Positions 52,807 to 61,660 of a DNA stretch of 64,000 nucleotides are shown piece after piece. Position 1 is the stretch's first letter, and each line of letters begins with the position of its first letter. The notes under the pieces are model-generated. The model was given only the letters and a program-made list of their open reading frames with translations. It was not told the origin of the DNA and ran no database searches. A program made the position numbers and the translations under genes. Source of the stretch: Brevibacterium sp. 239c (GTDB taxonomy: Bacteria; Actinomycetota; Actinomycetes; Actinomycetales; Brevibacteriaceae); contig NZ_FXZH01000011.1 of assembly GCF_900169365.1 (NCBI RefSeq), positions 1-64,000 of the forward strand, written 5' to 3'.

Positions 52807-54567
52807 ATGCAGGTACATCAATACGACGTTGTCATCGTCGGTGCCGGTGGCGCCGGAATGCGCGCAGCGATCGAATCGGGCCAGAACGCCCGCACCGCGG
52901 TCCTGACCAAGCTCTACCCCACCCGCTCGCACACAGGTGCAGCTCAGGGTGGAATGTGCGCCGCTTTGGCGAACGTGGAAGAGGACAACTGGGAATGGCA
53001 CACCTTCGACACCGTCAAGGGCGGTGACTACCTGGTCGACCAGGACGCCGCCGAGGTGATGGCCAAGGAAGCCATCGATGCTGTCCTCGATCTGGAGAAG
53101 ATGGGGCTGCCCTTCAACAGGACCCCTGAAGGCAAGATCGATCAGCGCCGCTTCGGTGGTCACACTCGTGACCACGGCAAGTCCGCCGTCCGCCGGTCCT
53201 GCTATGCAGCAGACCGCACCGGCCACATGATCCTTCAGACTCTCTACCAACAGTGCGTCAAGCACGGTGTGGAGTTCTACAACGAGTTCTACGTCCTCGA
53301 CCTCGCCATGACCGAGGTCGACGGAGTCCGCCGTCCGGCGGGCGTCGTCGCCTACGAACTGGCTACCGGCGAGATCCACCTGTTCCAGGCCAAGTCGGTC
53401 GTCTTCGCAACCGGCGGCGTGGGCAAGGTCTTCAAGACCACCTCGAACGCCCACACCCTGACCGGCGACGGCATGGCCGTGGCCTACAACCGGGGCATCC
53501 CGCTTGAGGACATGGAGTTCTTCCAGTTCCACCCGACCGGACTTGCCGGTTTGGGCATTCTGCTCTCCGAGGCCGCTCGCGGCGAAGGCGCGATCCTGCG
53601 CAACTCGGAGGGTGAGCGCTTCATGGAACGCTACGCACCGACGATCAAGGACCTCGCTCCTCGTGACATCGTGGCCCGTTCCATGGCCAACGAAGTGCGT
53701 GAAGGCCGTGGCTGTGGACCGAACAAGGACTACGTCCTGCTCGACCTCACGCACCTCGAGCCTGCGCACATCGATGCGAAGCTGCCCGACATCACCGAGT
53801 TCGCCCGCACCTACCTCGGTGTGGAGCCCTACACGGAGCCGGTGCCGGTCTTCCCGACCGCGCACTACGCCATGGGCGGCATCCCGACCAACATCCAGGC
53901 CGAGGTGCTCGCGGACAACGACAACGTCATCCCCGGCCTCTACGCCGCCGGTGAGGTCGCCTGCGTGTCTGTCCACGGATCGAACCGTCTGGGCACGAAC
54001 TCGCTGCTCGACATCAACGTCTTCGGGAAGCGCGCCGGCATCGCCGCAGCGGAGTACGCGAAAACCGCAGACTTCGTCGAACTGCCCGAGGGTGCCGAGA
54101 ACGACACCGTCGCATTGCTCGAGAAGATGCGGACCTCCGATGGCACCGAACGCATCGGCGCCATCCGCAAGGATCTCCAGGAACTCATGGACGCCAACGT
54201 CCAGGTCTTCCGCACTGACGAGACTCTGCGCGAAGCGCTCGACGAGATCGCGAAACTGCGTGAACGTTACAACAACGTCGGCATTCAGGATCGCGGCAAG
54301 CGCTTCAACCTCGACCTCCTCGAGGCTGTCGAGCTGAACTTCCTGCTCGAACTCGCCGAGGTCATCTCCGTCGCCGCCATCCACCGTAAGGAATCACGCG
54401 GTGGACACTTCCGAGAGGACTTCCCGGATCGTGACGACGAAGGATTCATGCATCACACGATGACCTACCTCGATCCTGATTCCGAGACCGACGGCATCAA
54501 GGGCATGCGTCTGGAGACGAAGCCCGTCATCGTCACCCGTTACCAGCCGATGGAGCGTAAGTACTGA
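52807..54567 (+). CDS. sdhA: succinate dehydrogenase flavoprotein subunit
   Basis: A 586-residue flavoprotein. The Rossmann FAD loop is VVIVGAGGAGMRAAIE, the FAD-linked His is in TRSHTGAAQGG, the active-site Arg lies in the ARSMANEVREGRG region, and HGSNRLGTNSLLDINVFG closes the FAD domain. It oxidises succinate to fumarate. It shares its last base with the first base of sdhB (TGATG). Confidence 0.97.
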   Translation: MQVHQYDVVIVGAGGAGMRAAIESGQNARTAVLTKLYPTRSHTGAAQGGMCAALANVEEDNWEWHTFDTVKGGDYLVDQDAAEVMAKEAIDAVLDLEKMGLPFNRTPEGKIDQRRFGGHTRDHGKSAVRRSCYAADRTGHMILQTLYQQCVKHGVEFYNEFYVLDLAMTEVDGVRRPAGVVAYELATGEIHLFQAKSVVFATGGVGKVFKTTSNAHTLTGDGMAVAYNRGIPLEDMEFFQFHPTGLAGLGILLSEAARGEGAILRNSEGERFMERYAPTIKDLAPRDIVARSMANEVREGRGCGPNKDYVLLDLTHLEPAHIDAKLPDITEFARTYLGVEPYTEPVPVFPTAHYAMGGIPTNIQAEVLADNDNVIPGLYAAGEVACVSVHGSNRLGTNSLLDINVFGKRAGIAAAEYAKTADFVELPEGAENDTVALLEKMRTSDGTERIGAIRKDLQELMDANVQVFRTDETLREALDEIAKLRERYNNVGIQDRGKRFNLDLLEAVELNFLLELAEVISVAAIHRKESRGGHFREDFPDRDDEGFMHHTMTYLDPDSETDGIKGMRLETKPVIVTRYQPMERKY

Positions 54568-55364
54568 TGAGCACCGATACCTCAACCGAGACACCGGAAC
54601 CAGCCTCAAAGATCGACCTGCCCGACCACGTGGCAGGCGATGCCGGCTCGATTCCGTCATTTGACTGCACCTTCAAGATCGCACGCTTCGATCCCGAACA
54701 GGACGAAGAGGCGCACTGGGAGGAATACAAGGTCACGATGTACGGCACCGACCGTGTCCTCGACGCCCTGCACAAGATCAAGTGGGAGATGGACGGTTCG
54801 CTGTCCTTCCGCCGCTCCTGTGCTCACGGCGTGTGCGGCTCCGATGCCATGCGCATCAACGGCCGCAACCGTCTGGCCTGCAAGACCCTGCTGAAGGATC
54901 TTGACACCAACAAGACGATCACCATCGAAGCGATCAAGGGTCTGCCTCTGGAGAAGGACCTCATCGTCGACATGGAGCCGTTCTTCCAGTCCTACCGCGA
55001 GGTCATGCCGTTCCTCATCACCTCCGGCCACGAGCCGACGCGTGAGCGTCTGCAGTCGGCCGAACAGCGTGAGGCCTTCGACGACACCACCAAGTGCATC
55101 CTCTGCGCCGCGTGCACCTCGTCGTGCCCCGTGTTCTGGACCGATGGCCAGTACTTCGGTCCGGCAGCCATCGTCAACGCGCACCGTTTCATCTTCGATT
55201 CGCGTGACGAAGGCGGAGACATGCGCCTGGAGATCCTCAACGACAAAGAAGGAGTGTGGCGTTGCCGCACCACCTTCAACTGCACCGAGGCCTGCCCTCG
55301 TGGCATCGAAATCACCAAGGCCATTGCAGAGGTGAAGCAGGCAGTCCTGCAGCGCGCATTCTGA
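54567..55364 (+). CDS. sdhB: succinate dehydrogenase iron-sulfur subunit
   Basis: A 265-residue protein with an N-terminal 2Fe-2S ferredoxin domain (RRSCAHGVCGSDAM, then NRLACKTL) and a C-terminal part with CILCAACTSSCP and CTEACPRGIEI for the 4Fe-4S and 3Fe-4S centres. It passes electrons from FAD to the quinone site. Last gene of sdhCDAB, followed by a terminator. Confidence 0.97.
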   Translation: MSTDTSTETPEPASKIDLPDHVAGDAGSIPSFDCTFKIARFDPEQDEEAHWEEYKVTMYGTDRVLDALHKIKWEMDGSLSFRRSCAHGVCGSDAMRINGRNRLACKTLLKDLDTNKTITIEAIKGLPLEKDLIVDMEPFFQSYREVMPFLITSGHEPTRERLQSAEQREAFDDTTKCILCAACTSSCPVFWTDGQYFGPAAIVNAHRFIFDSRDEGGDMRLEILNDKEGVWRCRTTFNCTEACPRGIEITKAIAEVKQAVLQRAF

Positions 55365-55396
55365 TCTGATCAAACGCGCATCATCTGGATCGCCGA

Positions 55397-55431
55397 GGCG
55401 GCCGTGCACTTTACGTGCACGGCCGCCTTTT
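55397..55431 (+). terminator. terminator of sdhCDAB
   Basis: Perfect 13-base stem GGCGGCCGTGCAC/GTGCACGGCCGCC with a 5-base loop, followed by TTTT. Confidence 0.88.
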
Positions 55432-55508
55432 GCGTTGCCCATGTTGGAGTGAGTGTGCAGCCTGAGATCCCCGAGCGTGCGTGTCGTCTGCGTGGGCGTG
55501 TGTGGGAG

Positions 55509-55571
55509 TTCGACAGTCTGAGTCAGAGTGGACAGGTTTGAAACCAGCTCAGTCTGACTTCGACTGTCGAA
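55509..55571. repeat. 63-base imperfect palindrome
   Basis: Arms TTCGACAGTCTGAGTCAGA (55509-55527) and its complement at 55553-55571 match at 17 of 19 positions. The loop holds a second hairpin GGTTT-G-AAACC. It lies after the sdh terminator and 68 bases before the DD-carboxypeptidase-like gene. It may be a protein-binding site or extruded hairpin; it is not a typical terminator. Confidence 0.6.
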
Positions 55572-55638
55572 GTGCTGTGCGATATCGCACGAGACTGCCT
55601 GAGGACTGCTGGTCCTTTGCCGTCGTAGACTGGTGCGC

Positions 55639-56895
55639 ATGCTTTCGACCCGCACTTCCTCTGCGTCACTGACGACATCTGCTCCGCATTCGTTCGGGGC
55701 GGGAGTGCGCCTCATCGTCGGTGCCGCTCTCGCCCTTCTGCTCATCGGCGCTCAGCTGGTCCTCTCCCCCACGAGCTCACATGCGGATGCGAAGCCCGAC
55801 AAGAAGCAGGAGAAGGTCTACGAAACTCCGGCCGACCTCGGCGATGGAGCGAAGCCACCGAAACCGGTGGGCATTTCATGGCTGGTGGGAGACCTCGATA
55901 CGGGCGAAATTCAGGCCGCCCACGACATCGACAAGAAGCACGCGCCGGCGTCGACGATCAAGCTCCTGACCGCTCTGGCTCTGGTCGACGTGCTCGACGA
56001 TCCCAAACAGAAGGTCGAGGCGAAGTTCGAGGACATGGAGATCGACGGCACCAAGGTCGGCCTCATGCAGAAGAACAAGTACACCGTCGATCTGCTCTTC
56101 CACTCGATGCTGATGTCGAGTGCCAATGATGCCGCGAACGCGCTGGGTCGGGCCGCTGGCGGTCAGGAGAAGGCCGTGGCCCTGATGAATGAGAAGGCCG
56201 AGGAGCTGGGTATGACGGACACCCACGCAGCGAACACTTCCGGCCTCGACGACAAGAATCAGTACATGACGGCTGCAGACATGATGAAACTGGCGTGGGC
56301 GGTGTGTGAGGACGACTACCTGATGAGCGTCATCGACACCGAGACCATCAAGTTCCCGGGCGGGAAGAACCCGGTCACGAAGGAGAAGTTCAAGGGCTAC
56401 GAGATTCAGAACCACACTCAGATCGTCGGACAGGTCGACGGCGGGCTCGGGCTGAAGAACGGGTTCACGCGTAAAGCCAAGGGCGCCTATATCGCCGTGG
56501 CCGAACGTGACGGTCACCGTGTGGTCGCGACGATGCTCGGCATCGACAACAACTCCCGACAAGCCGCGGTCGACCTGCTCGAATGGGACTTTGCCCAGAA
56601 GGAACCCAAGTCTCTCCAGACGATCCCCGTCGGGCAGACCGTGACGCCGAGCGCCGATCCCAGCGCCTCGGCGAGCAGCAGTGATGCCGGCGGCAGTGGA
56701 AGCGACTCCCACGGCACAGAAAAGGAATCGGGTGAGAGCACCGATGATTCTACGGCTGCGGCGAACGGAACCGAGGCCTCATCGTCGGTGCTGGGCATCT
56801 CCGCAGAGAATCTCCTCCCATTCGCAATGTTGGCCGGCGCTGCGGTGCTTCTCATCGCGGCAGGGACCATCTGGGTCCGAATGCGCCGGAGCTGA
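55639..56895 (+). CDS. D-alanyl-D-alanine carboxypeptidase-like protein (PBP5 family)
   Basis: A 418-residue S11-family protein. It has an N-terminal signal/anchor (LIVGAALALLLIGAQLVLS), the SxxK nucleophile in APASTIKLLTAL and the SxN motif in LMSSANDAANAL. The third motif reads GLKNGFTRKAKG, with Asn in place of the usual Thr of KTG. A Ser/Asp/Gly-rich linker and a C-terminal membrane helix with a basic tail follow. It should trim peptidoglycan pentapeptides outside the cell. The KTG change may alter activity. GTG at 55633 is another possible start. Confidence 0.87.
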   Translation: MLSTRTSSASLTTSAPHSFGAGVRLIVGAALALLLIGAQLVLSPTSSHADAKPDKKQEKVYETPADLGDGAKPPKPVGISWLVGDLDTGEIQAAHDIDKKHAPASTIKLLTALALVDVLDDPKQKVEAKFEDMEIDGTKVGLMQKNKYTVDLLFHSMLMSSANDAANALGRAAGGQEKAVALMNEKAEELGMTDTHAANTSGLDDKNQYMTAADMMKLAWAVCEDDYLMSVIDTETIKFPGGKNPVTKEKFKGYEIQNHTQIVGQVDGGLGLKNGFTRKAKGAYIAVAERDGHRVVATMLGIDNNSRQAAVDLLEWDFAQKEPKSLQTIPVGQTVTPSADPSASASSSDAGGSGSDSHGTEKESGESTDDSTAAANGTEASSSVLGISAENLLPFAMLAGAAVLLIAAGTIWVRMRRS

Positions 56896-56943
56896 GTGAC
56901 CTGATCTCAGATAGAATCGGGACAGTCCCGTTCGGAGGTTGCC

Positions 56944-57417
56944 GTGAAAACACCATTGCTGTCCACACTCCTTGAGCGCGAACATGAGGAGATCGATGGC
57001 GGAATCGAGGAGTACGCCGACGGTCTGAGCAGTGGCGGAACTGACTCAGCGCCCCTGCTGCGGGCGATGGCGGCTCTGCGACGTCACATCTATCTCGAAG
57101 AGGAATTCATCTTTCCAACGCTGCGCACGGCCGGACTGATGATGCCTGTGTTCGTCATGCTCCGTGAGCACGGTGAAATCTGGGACGCGATGGCCTCCCT
57201 CGACGTGCAGCTGGCGGCTGACGCCGATTCGCAGACCATGGACGATGCGTGCCGGGACCTGCTGACTCGCCTCGATGCACACAATTCGAAGGAAGAGCCG
57301 ATCATCTATCCGCGTGCGGATGCAGACCTGACGGATGAGGCGACCAGCCGCCTACGAGATTTCCTTGACGTGGGCGCCATGCCTGAAGGGTGGCGGTGCG
57401 AAAAGGCAACGCGGTGA
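56944..57417 (+). CDS. hemerythrin domain protein
   Basis: A 157-residue four-helix protein from a GTG. Iron-type ligands are in LEREHEEIDG, RRHIYLEEEFIFP, MLREHGEIWDAM and LDAHNSKEEPIIYP. Such proteins bind oxygen or act in iron-sulfur repair and nitric-oxide stress (YtfE/DnrN group). GGAGG lies upstream. Monocistronic, 48 bases after the carboxypeptidase-like gene. Confidence 0.88.
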   Translation: MKTPLLSTLLEREHEEIDGGIEEYADGLSSGGTDSAPLLRAMAALRRHIYLEEEFIFPTLRTAGLMMPVFVMLREHGEIWDAMASLDVQLAADADSQTMDDACRDLLTRLDAHNSKEEPIIYPRADADLTDEATSRLRDFLDVGAMPEGWRCEKATR

Positions 57418-57470
57418 TCCGGTCCACAAACTGTTTGGCACCCCCTCGCGCTGCACCCCACACCTTGATT

Positions 57471-57498
57471 TTGACATCTTCTGATGAACTTGTATAAG
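57471..57498 (+). promoter_or_regulatory. strong sigma-A-type promoter
   Basis: TTGACA (57471) and TATAAG (57493) are 16 bases apart, a near-consensus promoter in an AT-richer patch. It drives a roughly 130-base leader followed by two small coupled ORFs. Confidence 0.65.
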
Positions 57499-57637
57499 CT
57501 GATGTCTTGCGTTCGAAGCAGTCCGGCTTCATCGAACCTTTGATTCCACTCTTACCGCAACATGCCATTCATTACGGCAGTTGAAGAATCAGGTTCAACT
57601 TGCAGATGAAATACGACGGACTCTATGTCTCTTCTGA

Positions 57638-57823
57638 ATGCAGATCCCCCACCGTGACGGAGCAACCCGCACCACGGTAAAACCCAGCCGGCTCGCCACC
57701 GAGATTCTCGTTCGGCAGCTAGCACTATTCGGTGACTACCCCGTCACCAACTCAACACGAAAAGAATCGCGTGCACAGATGCATGCCATTCAACAGAACT
57801 GTAATGAAAGGAGGGAACGATGA
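57638..57823 (+). CDS. candidate 61-residue protein, coupled to the next ORF
   Basis: Opens MQIPHRDGATRTTVKP, with a helical middle (LATEILVRQLALFGDYP) and a Gln/Arg-rich end. No convincing ribosome binding site precedes the ATG. The stop overlaps the next ATG (ATGA), and the next gene's AAGGAGGG lies within its last codons, the usual sign of translational coupling. No family recognised. Confidence 0.4.
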   Translation: MQIPHRDGATRTTVKPSRLATEILVRQLALFGDYPVTNSTRKESRAQMHAIQQNCNERRER

Positions 57824-57987
57824 CTCAGTTCCCACAATGGGTTCAGCGTGCCGTCGAGCATGCAGGACTGATCGAACCGAGGATCAGCACCAGAAACACC
57901 GGCGAAATCACGATCAGTGATTCCACCGGACGGACCGTGCTGTTCACCGGAACATCGCTGCGTGAGACCACGCCGCTGGCGGCTTAA
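57820..57987 (+). CDS. 55-residue conserved-looking small protein
   Basis: ATG behind an excellent AAAGGAGGG. It begins MTQFPQWVQRAVEHAGLIE and continues with a beta-like stretch (GEITISDSTGRTVLFTG). A terminator follows at 58063. It has no membrane segment. The ribosome binding site, the terminator and the upstream promoter make it a solid small gene of unknown function. Confidence 0.7.
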   Translation: MTQFPQWVQRAVEHAGLIEPRISTRNTGEITISDSTGRTVLFTGTSLRETTPLAA

Positions 57988-58062
57988 TCGCCGCCGTCTG
58001 TCGGGTTCCTCTTCGCACTGCTGGGTCTTAAGCAGAGCGGGAACTAAGACAGTCTGACCTCA

Positions 58063-58107
58063 GCCCGACATTTCGCAGGTTCTGCCTGCAGGAATGTCGG
58101 GCTTTTT
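58063..58107 (+). terminator. terminator after the small-ORF pair
   Basis: GCCCGACATT and AATGTCGGGC arms with an inner GCAGG/CCTGC hairpin, followed by TTTTT. Confidence 0.85.
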
Positions 58108-58188
58108 CATCGCCCACCTGTGCACGTCACCGATTATGAATGCCAGGTAGGGTGAACACTCCATCCTCATGGTCCGAAAGGACGACCA

Positions 58189-59304
58189 TTGCCGCAGAAC
58201 TCGCAGCGACAGCTATCGCTACTTGCCCGACGCCCCGATGTCATCACCGATCTGCTCCAGATCGTCAAGGCGGTCATCGCAGCTACCGGCGCGTGGTGGC
58301 TGTCCGATAGCGTTCTGAACTCTCAGATGCCATTCCTGGCACCGTGGGCAGCACTACTGACAGTTCACGCCACCGTCCACCGCTCGTTGTCTCGCGGTGC
58401 GCAGTCGACTATCGCCTCAACCCTCGGCGTTGCCTTGTCCTTCGTGATCGGCAACTACCTGGGCGTGAGCATATGGACATTTGCGCTTGCGCTCCTGGTC
58501 GGCCTCTCCGCTGCTCGGCTGCCTTGGATCCGCGATGAAGGTATCGCGATCGCAACAACAGGCATCTTCGTCCTCGGGAGCGGCTTCGACAGTCAGCAAC
58601 CCCTTCTCGGGGAGCGGATCTTGGAACTCTGCGTCGGCGTCGCCGTCGGCATCGTCGTCAACCTTCTGGTAATTCCACCTCTGCGCGATCAACAGGCAAA
58701 GCGCTATGTCGACAGCATCAACCGGCGCATGGGCGACACCTTGGTCGAAATGGCCGATGAACTGGACGAAGGATGGGACACAGACAACGCCAACGACTGG
58801 TTCCAAACGACCAAATCTATGAGCGAGGAACTGAACTCAGCATGGCAGTCGGTCAAGTTCGCCAGGGAGAGTCAACGGGCGAACCCCCGCGACCGTCTGC
58901 GTCGGCGACGCACCCCATCCGGTGTAGCCCGCGAAGTGCAGACATCGCCGGAGGACGCCAGCTACGAGAACATCCTGCAGCGGGTCGATGAAGGCATCTC
59001 CCACCTGCGCCATCTGACCCGGACTCTGCGCGAGGGCTCTTACGATACCGGCGAATGGGACACTCGCTTCCGCGAGAAGTGGACAACAATCGTCCGAGAC
59101 GCCGGTCAATCGATAGCCGACCCAGATGCGGAAGTCGAACCGATCTTCAAACGCCTCGAAGAGCTGTCGGTGAACATGGCCGAAGATGACGGCCTCCCGG
59201 AACGTTCCTGGGCCCTATACGGTTCACTGATCGCGAGCGTGCAGCACATCGCCGCCGTCGTCGATGACGTCGCCTCCGCGCGTACAGCACGCGATGCTGG
59301 CTGA
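58189..59304 (+). CDS. FUSC/aromatic acid exporter family protein
   Basis: A 371-residue protein from a TTG behind AAAGGA. Five to six membrane helices (residues 20-165) carry the FUSC pattern (PFLAPWAALLTVHATVHRSLSRGAQ, then the GVALSFVIG helix). A long cytoplasmic helical domain follows. Relatives export aromatic acids or act in envelope stress (AaeB, YccS, actinobacterial ArAE). It probably effluxes an organic acid. Single gene. Confidence 0.8.
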   Translation: MPQNSQRQLSLLARRPDVITDLLQIVKAVIAATGAWWLSDSVLNSQMPFLAPWAALLTVHATVHRSLSRGAQSTIASTLGVALSFVIGNYLGVSIWTFALALLVGLSAARLPWIRDEGIAIATTGIFVLGSGFDSQQPLLGERILELCVGVAVGIVVNLLVIPPLRDQQAKRYVDSINRRMGDTLVEMADELDEGWDTDNANDWFQTTKSMSEELNSAWQSVKFARESQRANPRDRLRRRRTPSGVAREVQTSPEDASYENILQRVDEGISHLRHLTRTLREGSYDTGEWDTRFREKWTTIVRDAGQSIADPDAEVEPIFKRLEELSVNMAEDDGLPERSWALYGSLIASVQHIAAVVDDVASARTARDAG

Positions 59305-59474
59305 CGCTGGCGGGTGACGCATCGAATCACAGACGACGACCGAAGCTGGTCTTACCTCAGGCGGTCTCAGTCTGCTGTGCGGCACCCGTAGTGGATTTAC
59401 CGGCCGTATCCACACCACCTGGCTCCTATGTGATTCGGGTGCTAGAGAGACGATGATCTGAGGAAAGTGCGACA

Positions 59475-59663
59475 ATGGCCGAGAACAATCAAGACTCGAA
59501 TGGGACGACGACGGTATTTCTCCTAGCAGGCGCGATACTCCCGTTCTGTACTTTTGTGGCGCTGCCCGGTGGCCATGATGAAGTTCATCCGGTTGGGCTG
59601 CTCGCTACGATCGCTGTCGTACTGACAGGTTCCGTCCTCCGTGCTCTCGAACAGAAGGACTGA
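59475..59663 (+). CDS. small two-helix membrane protein
   Basis: A 62-residue protein with helices at about 13-29 and 41-57, a polar N-terminus and a charged end. GAGGAAAG precedes the ATG. One base separates it from the next small ORF, so they form a pair. Confidence 0.6.
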   Translation: MAENNQDSNGTTTVFLLAGAILPFCTFVALPGGHDEVHPVGLLATIAVVLTGSVLRALEQKD

Positions 59664-59664
59664 C

Positions 59665-59916
59665 ATGCGTCTTGCATTTGGACAGATACTCGTTTTGCTC
59701 GTGATCCTGGCCGTCATCGCTGCGATTATTGTGGGCGCGATCTTCGGAGTCATCAAGCTCGTCAAGTCCACGAAACGATGTGAAGCTGACCGCAAGCTCA
59801 CGCTCCCCCTCGAGTTCGCTATGCCCTGCGAGTTTCGCACACGCCGACGCCATGCAGGTGATGCGGCGAACCTCGGACTCGTGCGGGCGGGCCCTTTCAG
59901 GATTGAACTGGGCTGA
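59665..59916 (+). CDS. small single-pass membrane protein
   Basis: An 83-residue protein with one long N-terminal helix (residues 4-32, QILVLLVILAVIAAIIVG in part). The basic, low-complexity C-terminal half may be a frame-shifted tail, since its composition differs from the helix part. Paired with the preceding gene. Confidence 0.5.
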   Translation: MRLAFGQILVLLVILAVIAAIIVGAIFGVIKLVKSTKRCEADRKLTLPLEFAMPCEFRTRRRHAGDAANLGLVRAGPFRIELG

Positions 59917-60023
59917 CCGCACCAATTGCACAGGTCTGCCTCATATATAGTCAGTGCGGGTCTATGGGAAGATCGTGGGCAGAAGCCGCTTCCACTTCCG
60001 ACGATGGTTGAATGCACGAAAAC

Positions 60024-60055
60024 GGCCCATCCAAGCAGTAATGCTCGGATTGGCC
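60024..60055. terminator. hairpin before the duplicated nrdF end
   Basis: GGCCCATCCAAGCA and TGCTCGGATTGGCC pair at 12 of 14 positions with a 4-base loop. It may have been the original terminator after nrdF before the insertion at 60098-62942. Confidence 0.45.
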
Positions 60056-60097
60056 GAAAGCCGAGGGCGTCCGCCCCTCAGCGACTCAGAAGGTGAC

Positions 60098-60200
60098 TCA
60101 GAAGTCCCAGTCGTCGTCTTCCGTGTTCTCTCGGCCTTGCCGATGACGCAGGAGCATCCAGAACCGCAGAGGTCGTGGTTCGCTCTTGCCTCCCGGTCAG
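60098..60200 (-). pseudogene. displaced, decayed copy of the nrdF 3' end
   Basis: The first 27 bases (60098-60124) are identical to the last 27 bases of nrdF (62943-62969) in the same orientation. Similarity continues through the VIGKAE codons and NHD region with substitutions and a two-base insertion that breaks the frame. This is the expected left boundary of an element that inserted in the 3' end of nrdF and gave the gene a new end. The rest of the gene-free stretch from 59917 to 60464 shows only the hairpin at 60024. Confidence 0.75.
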
Positions 60201-60464
60201 GGAGTCGACCGTTGAATTCTAGGCGGAGTTTACGAGTTTCTACCTGGACCCATCGGGGATGAATGTGGTCAAGATTTGGGCAAATTCTGGGCCCTCGCTT
60301 CCCCTCTCACCGCACGTCGTCATGGTGCAACCACATCGCGACAGTCTTCTGTTGCTCGCCAAGGGAATACCCACGGCCACAGCCGTATGGCTCGTCGCCA
60401 AGCCCCCGGGCACACCTCGCCAACTGCACTTCCCCGCAACAACGCTTGAGGGTAGTGTGAATTC

Positions 60465-61637
60465 ATGTTGAACGACTCCCAAGACTCCATGGAGAAAAAT
60501 CGGGACGACCCTATTCCCGAAGGATTGAAGCTCGGAGCTCGTTTCACCGGCTACCTTCTGGTCATCGTCGCGGGGATCACCGTTGCGGGATTCCTGGCAT
60601 TGCAAATGGCAGAAATCGTGATCCCCTTTCTGGCGGGACTGATACTTTCGGCCCTCCTGGTCCCATTGTCGTCGTTCCTGCAGCGGCATCGGTGGCCGAA
60701 GTGGCTGGCCGTGGTCACCGTCTGGGTCGTCGTCCTCGGCCTGCTGGCCGGACTCGTCCTCCTCATCACCTTCCAGATCAGAAGCGAGATTCCTGCGATC
60801 CAGAAACAGGTGGCGACGTCTCTGGACGCGGCGAAGCAGTTCTTGGCAACGCAGCCGTTCGGGCTGACCGAAGCCAAGCTCAACGATCTCGTCACCTCCT
60901 CGGGGCAGTGGTTGCAAGACAATGCTGCCGGACTCGGCTCGGGTGCCGCCGAAGTCGGCACTACAGCGGCTCACATCGTCGAAGGCGTCATCATCGTCTT
61001 GTTCGTGACGCTATTCGCACTGATCGACGGGAAAGGAATCTGGACCTGGGCAGTCCAGATATGGCCCCGGAAATCCCATCAGCGAATCATTGCAGCCGGA
61101 GACGCCGGTTGGAAGACCCTGTCGAGCTTCATTCGAATCCAACTCGTCGTCGCCGCCACCGATGCGGTCGGAATCGGCCTCGGTGCACTGATTCTGGGAG
61201 TGCCGCTGGCCGTACCGATCGCGACCGTTGTGTTCCTAGGAGCATTCGTCCCTTTTGTTGGAGCGATCATCGGCGGAGCGTTCGCAGTAGGTCTCTCACT
61301 AATGTTCAACGGATGGATTCACGCCGTCATCATGCTTGGCATCGTGATCCTCGTTCAACAAATCGAAAGCCACGTTCTTCAGCCCTGGTTGACCGGCTCA
61401 CGAGTCAAAATTCACCCCTTAGCAGTGATCCTGGGCGTCACCGCGGGGGCTGCTCTTGCGGGCATTACAGGGGCATTCTTCGCGGTTCCTGTCATCGCTA
61501 CTCTCAATTCAATGTTCAGAGCCGCGAAGAATCCGCCCACCGATCAGTCAGCGGCGAGTGCCCATCACACGATCAGCGATGCTGAAATGACCAACGACAG
61601 CGCTGGGAACGATCTCGAACCGAACGAAGACCGGTGA
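60465..61637 (+). CDS. AI-2E family transporter
   Basis: A 390-residue membrane protein with seven to eight helices. It shows the family pattern LQMAEIVIPFLAGLILSALLVPL near the start, the long loop with LTEAKLNDLVTSSGQWL, and the GAFVPFVGAIIGGAFAVGLSL, then VQQIESHVLQPWLTGSRVKIHPL motif. Members export AI-2, Na+/H+ or other solutes. It lies between the nrdF-end repeats, so it is likely cargo of that insertion. It is intact while the genes around it are broken. Confidence 0.85.
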   Translation: MLNDSQDSMEKNRDDPIPEGLKLGARFTGYLLVIVAGITVAGFLALQMAEIVIPFLAGLILSALLVPLSSFLQRHRWPKWLAVVTVWVVVLGLLAGLVLLITFQIRSEIPAIQKQVATSLDAAKQFLATQPFGLTEAKLNDLVTSSGQWLQDNAAGLGSGAAEVGTTAAHIVEGVIIVLFVTLFALIDGKGIWTWAVQIWPRKSHQRIIAAGDAGWKTLSSFIRIQLVVAATDAVGIGLGALILGVPLAVPIATVVFLGAFVPFVGAIIGGAFAVGLSLMFNGWIHAVIMLGIVILVQQIESHVLQPWLTGSRVKIHPLAVILGVTAGAALAGITGAFFAVPVIATLNSMFRAAKNPPTDQSAASAHHTISDAEMTNDSAGNDLEPNEDR

Positions 61638-61660
61638 AGTCTGAGCTGATAACTCCGGGG

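Noticed and set aside
52729..54384. 551-codon open frame on the minus strand
   Set aside because: It is antisense to sdhA, with composition typical of a GC-rich shadow frame and no recognisable motif.
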